Shown here in pieces: positions 1 through 8,307 of a stretch of DNA of 64,000 nucleotides. The stretch is from Chitinophaga pendula (GTDB lineage: Bacteria; Bacteroidota; Bacteroidia; Chitinophagales; Chitinophagaceae), in the NCBI RefSeq assembly GCF_020386615.1, contig NZ_CP077769.1:682001-746000 (forward strand), written 5' to 3'. The notes under the pieces are model-generated. The model did no database searches, had not been told where the DNA came from, and saw only the letters and a list, made by a program, of their open reading frames with translations. A program made the position numbers and the translations under genes. How positions within the stretch are numbered: the first letter of the stretch is position 1; each line of letters starts with the position of its first letter.

Positions 1-235
1 AGTAACAAAGGTGTATCGGATAGCGGCAACTATCCGGCAGTACTGCTTTTGCCTTTACATTCCGGGGGGACAATGAAAATAAGCGATCTAAGCTTCTGTA
101 ACACATTCCATCACCTATTTATCTGCCTGCGAACAAAAAAGGGAAGTGCGGCAACACCTCCCTGACAGCAGGTTAAACAATTAGTCGGATCTCATCAATC
201 GACGGGTTCATTATTTAACCTAACTACACAAAATT
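1..235. other. Left-edge non-coding stretch upstream of susC
   Basis: No convincing coding sequence is seen. One frame stays open from base 1 to about base 163 but its translation is not protein-like. A hairpin (arms 17-23 and 30-36) and a widely spaced inverted repeat AGGTTAAA (170-177) / TTTAACCT (214-221) lie upstream of the SusC start. SusC proteins with an STN domain are usually controlled by a FecI/FecR pair; if one exists here it lies left of the window. Confidence 0.5.
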
Positions 236-3200
236 ATGCAAAAAAACTATTTGGGTCCTGTATTTATACCCAGGCAGGGTATAAGGAAACTAATACTGTA
301 TATGAAACTTGTCTCCATTTTAATGTGTGTGGCCTTTATGCAGGTAAGTGCGCATAGCTATTCACAGGAAAAGATCAGTCTCGACTATGATAATATTCAT
401 ATCAGCCGGTTGCTGCATGTCATCGGTAAAAAGAGTGAGTACACCTTTTTATACAAGACGGCTATCCTACCGGATGAGAAGGTTGCTATCCGTGTAAAAG
501 ATGCGAGCCTGACGACAGTACTGGATAAGGTGCTGGCGGGTACTACGCTCTCTTACAAGCTGATGCCTAACCGTCTGATCGTTATATTACCGCAAGGTAC
601 TACCGTTGCGGATGCCCATGTAAAAGGGCGTGTGAGGGATGAAAGCGGGCAGCCGCTGATCGGTGTGAATGTGCATATTAAAGGGACTACCCGTGGTACG
701 CAGACGGACAGCAAAGGGTACTTTGAGTTGAATGTGCCGGACAATGCGGTACTGGAATTCTCTTACGTCGGCTATGAGCGTAAGGAGCTGGCGGTGTCTG
801 GTACGAGGGACTATGATGTGGTATTGCAACCTAATGCCAGCGGTCTTAACGAGATTGTGGTAGTGGGTTATGGCAAGCAACGTAAGATCAATCTGAGTGG
901 TGCTGTGGATGTGGTATCCGGTAAGGAGCTGGATAGCCGTCCGCTGACGAATGTGAGCTCCGGCTTACAAGGTCTGATCCCCAATCTTAACATCACCCAG
1001 AACAATGGTAGTCCGAATGCGGCACCGACGTTTAACATACGCGGTTTTACATCCATCAACGGTGGCGAACCCTTTATACTCGTAGACAACGTGCCGGTGA
1101 CCATACAGGAGCTGACGCTGGTGAACCCGGCTGATGTGGAAAGTGTGACGGTACTGAAAGATGCGGCAGCAGCCGCCATCTACGGTGCGAGAGCTTCTTT
1201 CGGTGTGGTATTGATCACTACCAAAACGGGCCGCAGTGATAAGCTGGCCGTATCCGTAAATGCCAACTATGCCTCTCGTTCTATCGGACGTATTCCCAAG
1301 ATCATTACTGATCCGCTGGTGACCATGCAGATGAAGCATGAAGCAGCGACGCCATTATATAACCTATATCCTGATGCTGTAAGGGCTTATGCCAAACGCC
1401 GCAGTGAAGATCCCTCCCTGCCCGCGGTTATCGTTGATCCTACCAACCCTAATAAATATGCTTATTACGGTACGACCAACTGGCTGAAAGAACTGTATAA
1501 TGATGCAGCACCTGCTTACTCTGCCAACTTCAACGTGTCCAAGGCAGACAAGAAGCTGAGTTTTTATTTCTCCGGGGAGTATTACAAACAGCAAGGTATG
1601 ATCAAGTATGGTACGGATGATTTCAGTCGTTATGGTTTGCGGGCGAAAGCTACTTACCAGGTGACCGACAGAATAAAGATCGGTACCAACTCGGTATTCA
1701 CTAACAATGTGTATGATCGTCCGTACTTCCTGAGTGGAGATTTCTTCCACAATGTGAACAGGACGCCTTCTCTTTCTGTGCCTTACAATCCTGACGGTAG
1801 CTTTACACAGGACGGTGCTGCGCTGATCGGTGTGATCCGTGATGGTGGACGTACTAACAGCAACCTGAACGACTACCTGACGACACTGAATGCGGATATC
1901 TCGCTGGTGAAGGATGTGTGGGATCTGAAGGGGGATGTTACTTTCCGCCGTACTTCTTCTACGCTTAAATCTTTTGGTTTGCCGGTGCCTTATACTACAG
2001 GGCCTGGCCAGGCTATCAGCTATGCGGGATATAATCCATCTTTCTCTTCTAACAACAACCGCATCATGCGTTATAATGTGTATAACGTGTATACGGATTT
2101 CCATAAGACATTCCGCGAGAAACATTATCTGCAGGTATTAGCTGGTTTCAACCAGGAGTACCGTTATGAAGATACGATGGCGATAGACCGGAAGAACCTG
2201 ATCAGCAATACCCTGCCTACCCCGCAGCTGGCCACCGGTAATATCAGCCAGACGGAGAAGGCAACGGAGTGGGCGGTAAGGGGTTTATTTTACCGTGTGA
2301 ACTATATCTATAATGACAAATACATTGCGGAGTTCAATGGCCGTTACGACGGTACTTCCCGTTTCCCTGCTAAAGACCGCTGGGGTTTCTTTCCTTCGGC
2401 TTCCGTTGGTTGGGTAGCATCGAAAGAATCATTCTTCAAGCCGGTGAGCCGTGCTTTGGGTATGGACCTGTTTAAGCTACGTGCTTCTTACGGATCGCTG
2501 GGTAACCAGGCGTCTAGCTTTGCATACGGTTATATTCCGCAGTTACCATCCCGCCAGATCAATGTGATCCTGGATGGCGGATTACCGGTGAGTGTGGAAA
2601 ACCCTATGCCGGTATCCAACTCATTAACGTGGGAGAATATACGCAGTATAAATGGAGGTGTGGACGTATCGTTCTTTAAAGATCGTTTGAACATCAGCTA
2701 CGACCGTTATGTACGATATACTGACAAGATGCTGGCGCCTGTAAAGGCATTGCCGGCGGTGTTTGGTGCACCTGCCCCCCGTCAGAATGCGGCGGATCTG
2801 AAGACGAAAGGATGGGAATTGAGCGTGTCCTGGAATGACCATGTGAAAGTAGCCGGCGATGAGCTGCGTTATGGCGTAAGACTGGCACTCGCCGACTTCC
2901 GCACCTTCATCACCCGTTATGATAATCCTGCCAAACTGCTGAAAGATGTAAATGAAGGCAAGGCGTTTTATCCCGGTCAGGAGATCGGGGAGATCTGGGG
3001 ACTGGAGACGGAAGGATTTTTCCAGAGCCAGGACGAGATTACCAAACATGCCGATCAGACGGCGGTAGGATCGGATGATCAAGGTTATAAGTTTTATGTA
3101 GGTGACCTGAAATTCAAAGATCTCAACGGCGACGGTAAAGTGGACTATGGTAAAAATACTGTGGACAATCCCGGCGACCGTCGTGTAATCGGCAACAGTC

Positions 3201-3691
3201 AGGCAAGGCTGCCTTACAGCGTGGACCTGAACCTGGACTGGAAAGGTTTTGACCTGCGTATGTTCTTCCAAGGTATTGGTAAGCGCGACTGGTATCCTAA
3301 TCCGGGTAACCACTATTTCTGGGGTATCTATGCACAGCCCTGGACCAATGTGCAGGTACAGAACATGGATCACTGGACGCCAGAGAACCGGGATGCTTAT
3401 TATCCACGTGTGAAATCTTATATCGCAGAAGATGCCAGTGAGCTGGGCGCTCCCCAGACCCGGTATCTGCAGAATGCTGCTTACCTGCGACTGAAGAACA
3501 TCACATTGGGTTACAGACTGCCCTCTTCCCTGTTGAAACGTATGCATGTATCCAACTTGCGGGTATACTTCAGTGCGGAGAACGTGTTTACCGTGAGCAA
3601 GCTGAAAGCGAATATTGATCCGGAAGGATTGTCCGGCTCAGTATATCCTTTCCAACGTACTTATTCCGGTGGTATCAACCTGAGCTTTTAA
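236..3691 (+). CDS. SusC/RagA-family TonB-linked outer membrane protein with STN domain
   Basis: Outer-membrane nutrient transporter, 1151 residues from ATG 236; the hydrophobic signal segment begins at Met23 (ATG 302), which may be the true start. In order: signal peptide, STN domain (about 45-117), carboxypeptidase-regulatory-like domain (about 127-199), plug domain (about 205-330) with the SusC-type motifs NIRGF, VTVLKDAAAAAIYGARA and GVVLITTKTG, then a long beta-barrel ending in aromatic residues (GGINLSF). An STN domain in this family normally means the receptor also signals through a FecR anti-sigma factor. The partner SusD gene starts inside the stop codon. No glycoside hydrolase follows; a secreted phosphoesterase does, so the substrate may be a phosphorylated compound (inference). 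Confidence 0.95.
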   Translation: MQKNYLGPVFIPRQGIRKLILYMKLVSILMCVAFMQVSAHSYSQEKISLDYDNIHISRLLHVIGKKSEYTFLYKTAILPDEKVAIRVKDASLTTVLDKVLAGTTLSYKLMPNRLIVILPQGTTVADAHVKGRVRDESGQPLIGVNVHIKGTTRGTQTDSKGYFELNVPDNAVLEFSYVGYERKELAVSGTRDYDVVLQPNASGLNEIVVVGYGKQRKINLSGAVDVVSGKELDSRPLTNVSSGLQGLIPNLNITQNNGSPNAAPTFNIRGFTSINGGEPFILVDNVPVTIQELTLVNPADVESVTVLKDAAAAAIYGARASFGVVLITTKTGRSDKLAVSVNANYASRSIGRIPKIITDPLVTMQMKHEAATPLYNLYPDAVRAYAKRRSEDPSLPAVIVDPTNPNKYAYYGTTNWLKELYNDAAPAYSANFNVSKADKKLSFYFSGEYYKQQGMIKYGTDDFSRYGLRAKATYQVTDRIKIGTNSVFTNNVYDRPYFLSGDFFHNVNRTPSLSVPYNPDGSFTQDGAALIGVIRDGGRTNSNLNDYLTTLNADISLVKDVWDLKGDVTFRRTSSTLKSFGLPVPYTTGPGQAISYAGYNPSFSSNNNRIMRYNVYNVYTDFHKTFREKHYLQVLAGFNQEYRYEDTMAIDRKNLISNTLPTPQLATGNISQTEKATEWAVRGLFYRVNYIYNDKYIAEFNGRYDGTSRFPAKDRWGFFPSASVGWVASKESFFKPVSRALGMDLFKLRASYGSLGNQASSFAYGYIPQLPSRQINVILDGGLPVSVENPMPVSNSLTWENIRSINGGVDVSFFKDRLNISYDRYVRYTDKMLAPVKALPAVFGAPAPRQNAADLKTKGWELSVSWNDHVKVAGDELRYGVRLALADFRTFITRYDNPAKLLKDVNEGKAFYPGQEIGEIWGLETEGFFQSQDEITKHADQTAVGSDDQGYKFYVGDLKFKDLNGDGKVDYGKNTVDNPGDRRVIGNSQARLPYSVDLNLDWKGFDLRMFFQGIGKRDWYPNPGNHYFWGIYAQPWTNVQVQNMDHWTPENRDAYYPRVKSYIAEDASELGAPQTRYLQNAAYLRLKNITLGYRLPSSLLKRMHVSNLRVYFSAENVFTVSKLKANIDPEGLSGSVYPFQRTYSGGINLSF

Positions 3692-5517
3692 TGGATCTTA
3701 AAACAAGCATCATGCAACAAATGAAACGATATATATACCTGGCCTTGCTGAGTGGATCGATGCTGGCCTGTAACAAAGATTTCTTACAACGTGACCCGAT
3801 CACCGAGATTGGTACCGGTGCGTTTTTCAATACACCACAGGATCTGGAGACTTATACCAATAGTCTTTACAAAGATCAGCTGACCTATAGTACGGATGAT
3901 ATCAACTCGGATAACATTTCCAGTTATAGTGGAGATGGTGAGATGGACCTGCTGGTAAGAGGTACTATCAATTCGAATACGGTGAAGGGATGGGATGATT
4001 TCAATAAACTACGTCGTATCAACTTCATGTTGGAGAATGTAGGTAAGACACAAGGAGATGCTGCTGCTATCAAACATTATATCGGCATCGCCAGGTTCTT
4101 CCGTGCATGGTTCTATTACAAAAAGATTGCCCGTTATTCTGATGTGCCCTGGTATAGCCGTTCACTGAATTCGGATGACCAGGAGCTGTATAAAGCAGCT
4201 GATCCCCGTAAGGCGGTGGCGGATTCTGTACTGAATGACCTGATCTACGCTGTGGAGAATATCAAGCCGGATGAGGGTAACCGTACCAGGGTATCCAAAT
4301 GGTCTGCGTTGGCTTTGATGTCGAGGTATTGCCTGTTTGAAGGTACTTTCCGTAAATACCATCCGGAGGTTGAATTAACGGGTGACTATAAACGTTTTCT
4401 GGACAAGGCGGTATGGGCCAGCGAGCAGGTGATGAACAGCGGCCGGTTCAGTATATACAATACTGGTAAAGGAGGTGAGGACTACCGCGCCTTATTTGCA
4501 AGCAGCACGCTGAATGGTAATAAGGAGATGATACAGTGGCTGGACTTCCAGCAGTCGCTGGGTATCGGTAATAATACGCACAGTGTACTGGGTTGGACCT
4601 GGTCATTGAGCCGTAGCCTGGCGGAATCTTACCTGATGAAAGACGGTACGCCATTTACTGCTCAACCCGGTTATGATAAGCTGACATTCGTGCAGATGAT
4701 GAAGGATCGTGATCCCCGTCTGGCGGAGACGATTGCTCCTCCGGGGTTCTCTCCTGATATGAATGATAAGTTCTACCTGGCTAAGCCCAACCTGGGCGGA
4801 CTGGACCAGGTGAAGTTCTACCCCCGTATGCCCGCACAGCGTAAGGGCTGGGATGCTAACTATACTGGTCTACCGGTGTTCCGTTATGCAGAAGTATTGC
4901 TCAACTATGTGGAGGCTAAAGCGGAAGGCGGCGCTGTATCTCAGGACGATGTGAATAAGACTATTAACCTGTTGCGTCAGCGGGTAATGATGCCTATGCT
5001 GGACATGGGGCAGGCGAATGCGGCTAAAGATCCGGTGCTGGCATTGGACTATAAACTCGGTGAAGGCGGTAATGACGGTCTGCGACTGGAGATCCGCCGG
5101 GAGCGCCGTGTAGAGCTGGCCTGCGAAGGTTTCCGTTTTGAGGACCTGAACCGTTGGGCAGCAGGTAACTTGTTTGAAAAAGCGCAGCAAGGTATGTATG
5201 TACCTGCACTCGGTGCGTTGGATATCAGCGGAGACGGTAAAGCGGATATTGCGATCCTGGCATCTCCTAACGATGAATCTCCACTGAACGGCATGCCTGA
5301 ATCAGAGCGGAATGCACTCTCCAAGTTTTACCTGAAAGACAAAGACGGTAAGAACAACAACTTTTACCTGACAAACGGCAACTCCGGTTTCATTGCTTTT
5401 GCGCGTGACCGTGACCAGCCCAGGACATTTATTGCACCGAAATATTACTATCGACCGATCCCGATGGAGCAGCTGGTGCTGAATAAAAACCTGCAACAGC
5501 CGAAAGACTGGCGTTAA
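3691..5517 (+). CDS. SusD/RagB-family nutrient-binding outer-membrane lipoprotein
   Basis: Substrate-capturing lid of the SusCD transporter, 608 residues from an ATG that overlaps the SusC stop codon (TAATG), which suggests translational coupling. Further in-frame ATGs at 3712 and 3721 give more typical signal-peptide lengths. The lipoprotein signal reads LLSGSMLAC, with the lipidated Cys at residue 27 of the long form. Family features include the TPR-like stretch IARFFRAWFYYKKIARY with a following DVPW, the segment EVLLNYVEAKAE, and the C-terminal signature RRERRVELACEGFRFEDLNRW (written here as overlapping parts RRERRVELACE and GFRFEDLNRW). It is membrane-anchored and surface-exposed in this family. 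The substrate cannot be read from the sequence. Confidence 0.95.
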   Translation: MDLKTSIMQQMKRYIYLALLSGSMLACNKDFLQRDPITEIGTGAFFNTPQDLETYTNSLYKDQLTYSTDDINSDNISSYSGDGEMDLLVRGTINSNTVKGWDDFNKLRRINFMLENVGKTQGDAAAIKHYIGIARFFRAWFYYKKIARYSDVPWYSRSLNSDDQELYKAADPRKAVADSVLNDLIYAVENIKPDEGNRTRVSKWSALALMSRYCLFEGTFRKYHPEVELTGDYKRFLDKAVWASEQVMNSGRFSIYNTGKGGEDYRALFASSTLNGNKEMIQWLDFQQSLGIGNNTHSVLGWTWSLSRSLAESYLMKDGTPFTAQPGYDKLTFVQMMKDRDPRLAETIAPPGFSPDMNDKFYLAKPNLGGLDQVKFYPRMPAQRKGWDANYTGLPVFRYAEVLLNYVEAKAEGGAVSQDDVNKTINLLRQRVMMPMLDMGQANAAKDPVLALDYKLGEGGNDGLRLEIRRERRVELACEGFRFEDLNRWAAGNLFEKAQQGMYVPALGALDISGDGKADIAILASPNDESPLNGMPESERNALSKFYLKDKDGKNNNFYLTNGNSGFIAFARDRDQPRTFIAPKYYYRPIPMEQLVLNKNLQQPKDWR

Positions 5518-5640
5518 CAGCAAGTATATGTATATATAGAACAGTGAAACAATCCCTTATGTGAACAAGTAAAGTATGCAGCCTGCCTTATGGTGGGTTG
5601 CATCTTTATTTTTGGCGGAAATTATCAGTGAACAGTATAA

Positions 5641-8109
5641 ATGAAGAATGATATGAAACAACTTGTATTATGGATGTTGCTGTGTACGGCTGCCGGGACA
5701 GCGACGGCACAAGGATATACCGGGAGGGTGTATCAGGACCGTAATGGTAATGGTGTATTTGATGCCGGGGAGCCCGGGCTTGGCGGTGTAAAAGTATCGA
5801 ATGGCCTGGATGTAGTGTTGACTGCTGCGGACGGTGCTTACACCCTTCCGGAATATGGGAAGGCCAGATTTATTTTCATCAGCACGCCGGCAGGGTATCG
5901 TTTCAGCAAATCCTTTTATACGCGCATTGGTACGGGCAACACGTCCTATGATTTTGGCGTACAAACGGTAGGTGCTGCAGCAGCAGGCGGACGGGCAAGG
6001 TTCGTACGGATGACGGACACAGAGACATTCCGCTATGGGCAATGGGCGACGGATATCAAAAACTATGTGCGTAACGAAGGCGCTGATTTTCTGATACATA
6101 CTGGTGATATCTGTTATGAAAAAGGACTGCAGTTCCATGCACAGCAGATCAATACGGAGACGATGGGAGTGCCTACCTATTACTGTATCGGTAATCATGA
6201 CCTGGTGAAGGGAGCCTATGGGGAGGAATTATATGAATCGTTGTTCGGCCCAGTGTATTATTCCTTTGATGTAGGAGATGTGCACTTCGTAGTGACGCCG
6301 ATGTTGTACGGTGATTACAAGGCATCTTATACGGCAGCAGATGTATATAACTGGTTGCAGAAAGACCTGGCGCTAATGGATAAGCAACAATCACTGGTGT
6401 TATTCAATCATGATCTGCTGACTTACGATAGTGTGTTTCTGTACAAAAACGGGAAGGGGGGAGCGATCAATCTGAATGATCATCAGTTGAAGGCCTGGAT
6501 ATATGGGCATTGGCATAACAATTTTTCGCGGGTGCACGGCAACAGCAATATTCGTTCGATATGTGCAGGCCCTGCTGCTGACGGTGGGATCGATAATGCG
6601 GCCAGCAATTTTGATGTGATCACTGTGGGACAGCAAGGGGTGGAGCAGGTACAACGACGCTATACCTATGTAGACAACCAACTGACAGTGTTGTCTCCTA
6701 CCGCGACAGGGGTAGCTATGCAAGGGGATAGTCTTACGATCAGTGTGAATGCTTATCATACGGCTAGCGTGGTGAAGGCGGTGCATTACCGGTTGTATGA
6801 CAGCAAGGGGCAGTTGCGTCAGCAGGTGGCGTTGAAGCCGGTGACGGACTGGAACTGGCAGGCACGTATTGCATTGCCTGCGAACTATCTTTCGGTTGTA
6901 TTCAATGGTCAGGCGACGGCGACTTTCAGCAATGGGAAGGTGTTGTTTGCCAGTGATACATTCCGGGTTAACAGACCTAAAGGGGTTGCTGCAGGTGAAT
7001 GGACCACTATGTTGGGGAATGCCTTACGTAATGCAAAGGCAGACCGTACGGGTTGGGTGCAGCCAAAACTCTTGTGGATGAACAATGCCGGGGGACATAT
7101 CTGGAAGGGGGCGCCGGTCTATGCAGCCGGTAAAGTATTTGTGGCCACTATTGACGATGAAGAGAATAAAAATTGTGGTATTACGGCCTTGGATGCCCGT
7201 ACCGGACAGGTTAGCTGGCATTATAAAACGCGTAACTCTATCAAGCAAGCCATCTCCTGCAGCGAAGGTGTTGTATTGGGTACCGATGCGGAAGGCATTA
7301 CTTATGCGTTGCGTGCTGCCGATGGTCATCTTTTATGGAAAAGCAATACGCTGATGCAGTCACTGGCGGTATATGATGGCGGTGGTGTTGTGAAAGACGG
7401 GATCTATTACACGGGTTCTGGTAACTATATGCAAGCATTCCGTATCTCCAATGGGGAGGTGTTGTGGACGAATAAGGAGTGGAAAGGAGGGGAAGGTACG
7501 CCTGCGGCAATGGCTATACAAGATAACTTATTGGTGACAGGCGCTAACTGGCAGAGTTTGTTCGGTCATGATATTCGTACCGGTCAGCTGTTGTGGAAGC
7601 GCAGCGATGAGGGGTTACGTTTCCGCAGTGGTGGGGCTTCCTTTTATGACAAGCAGGTATATGTAACCGGTATCAATAAGTTGCATGTGATCGATGCGAT
7701 GTCCGGGGAGACGAAGGACAGCATCCCGGTACCTTATGCGCTGAAAACGATGACGGCGCCGGTGGTGACGGATCGGCACATTGTTTTGTGTACGGCGGAG
7801 CAGGGTATTATGGCGTATGACCGGCAATCGAAACAGCTGAGCTGGACGTTTCGTCCGGAAGAGGCGTTATTCTATTCGGCCCCCTATACCTTGTATCCTG
7901 CGGCGACGGTGGAAGCTACGCCGGTACGTGTAGGAGACAAGCTGGTAGTGGGGGCATCGGACGGCTACTTGTATGTGCTGGAGGCTGGTAGCGGAAAGGT
8001 AAGTGCCAGGTATCATTTTGGAAGCCCGGTACTTGCCGAGGTAGCGGTGAGTGGTAATCTGCTTTTTGCAGCAGATTTTGCCGGTAATGTGGCGGCATTT
8101 GTGTTATAA
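5641..8109 (+). CDS. Secreted calcineurin-like metallophosphoesterase fused to a PQQ-type beta-propeller
   Basis: 822 residues, with a signal peptide to about residue 24 (second ATG at 5653 also possible). An SdrD_B/MetallophosN-like beta domain (about 25-100) starts with a calcium-loop-like DRNGNGVFDAGEPG. The phosphoesterase domain (about 119-310) keeps the metal motifs: D126 in MTDTE, G155-D156 in HTGDICYE, GNHD at 184-187, NHDLL, and GHWH at 289-292. The first motif has Thr-Glu after the Asp where many relatives have D-x-H. From about residue 450 to the end, repeats of the type W-T-x-G and LDARTGQVSWHY form a PQQ/BamB-like propeller. The gene lies 123 bases after susD on the same strand and is followed by a strong terminator. 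It probably cleaves phosphate esters before or during uptake by the SusCD pair; the substrate is unknown. Confidence 0.88.
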   Translation: MKNDMKQLVLWMLLCTAAGTATAQGYTGRVYQDRNGNGVFDAGEPGLGGVKVSNGLDVVLTAADGAYTLPEYGKARFIFISTPAGYRFSKSFYTRIGTGNTSYDFGVQTVGAAAAGGRARFVRMTDTETFRYGQWATDIKNYVRNEGADFLIHTGDICYEKGLQFHAQQINTETMGVPTYYCIGNHDLVKGAYGEELYESLFGPVYYSFDVGDVHFVVTPMLYGDYKASYTAADVYNWLQKDLALMDKQQSLVLFNHDLLTYDSVFLYKNGKGGAINLNDHQLKAWIYGHWHNNFSRVHGNSNIRSICAGPAADGGIDNAASNFDVITVGQQGVEQVQRRYTYVDNQLTVLSPTATGVAMQGDSLTISVNAYHTASVVKAVHYRLYDSKGQLRQQVALKPVTDWNWQARIALPANYLSVVFNGQATATFSNGKVLFASDTFRVNRPKGVAAGEWTTMLGNALRNAKADRTGWVQPKLLWMNNAGGHIWKGAPVYAAGKVFVATIDDEENKNCGITALDARTGQVSWHYKTRNSIKQAISCSEGVVLGTDAEGITYALRAADGHLLWKSNTLMQSLAVYDGGGVVKDGIYYTGSGNYMQAFRISNGEVLWTNKEWKGGEGTPAAMAIQDNLLVTGANWQSLFGHDIRTGQLLWKRSDEGLRFRSGGASFYDKQVYVTGINKLHVIDAMSGETKDSIPVPYALKTMTAPVVTDRHIVLCTAEQGIMAYDRQSKQLSWTFRPEEALFYSAPYTLYPAATVEATPVRVGDKLVVGASDGYLYVLEAGSGKVSARYHFGSPVLAEVAVSGNLLFAADFAGNVAAFVL

Positions 8110-8140
8110 ACCTACTATTCCTATCTTATATGCCTTTGAT

Positions 8141-8168
8141 AAGGCGGAGTTTTCACTCCGCCTTTTTT
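8141..8168 (+). terminator. Rho-independent terminator after the phosphoesterase gene
   Basis: A perfect 9-bp stem AAGGCGGAG / CTCCGCCTT with a six-base loop is followed directly by a T run, 32 bases after the stop codon. It closes the SusC-SusD-phosphoesterase unit. Confidence 0.9.
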
Positions 8169-8263
8169 GTGCGTGAGATACAGGAATGCTATACGAATGT
8201 TATAGGAGAACTATAGGAAAGGTGGACGTGAGATATAGGGGAAGATACAAGTGGTTGATAATG

Positions 8264-8300
8264 AACGGGGTATTGTACACAGGTACAATACCCCGTTTTT
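8264..8300. terminator. Long hairpin between convergent genes
   Basis: A perfect 15-bp inverted repeat (8264-8278 and 8283-8297) has a 4-base loop. On the + strand it is followed by T5; on the - strand it begins 10 bases after the stop of the TonB receptor gene but has no T run. It probably stops transcription from both sides, mainly of the receptor gene. Confidence 0.75.
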
Positions 8301-8307
8301 ATTGGTA

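Noticed and set aside
1..163. Open frame from the left edge, considered as the end of an upstream gene
   Set aside because: Translation is not protein-like and fits no FecR or other expected neighbour; stops appear early in the other two frames.
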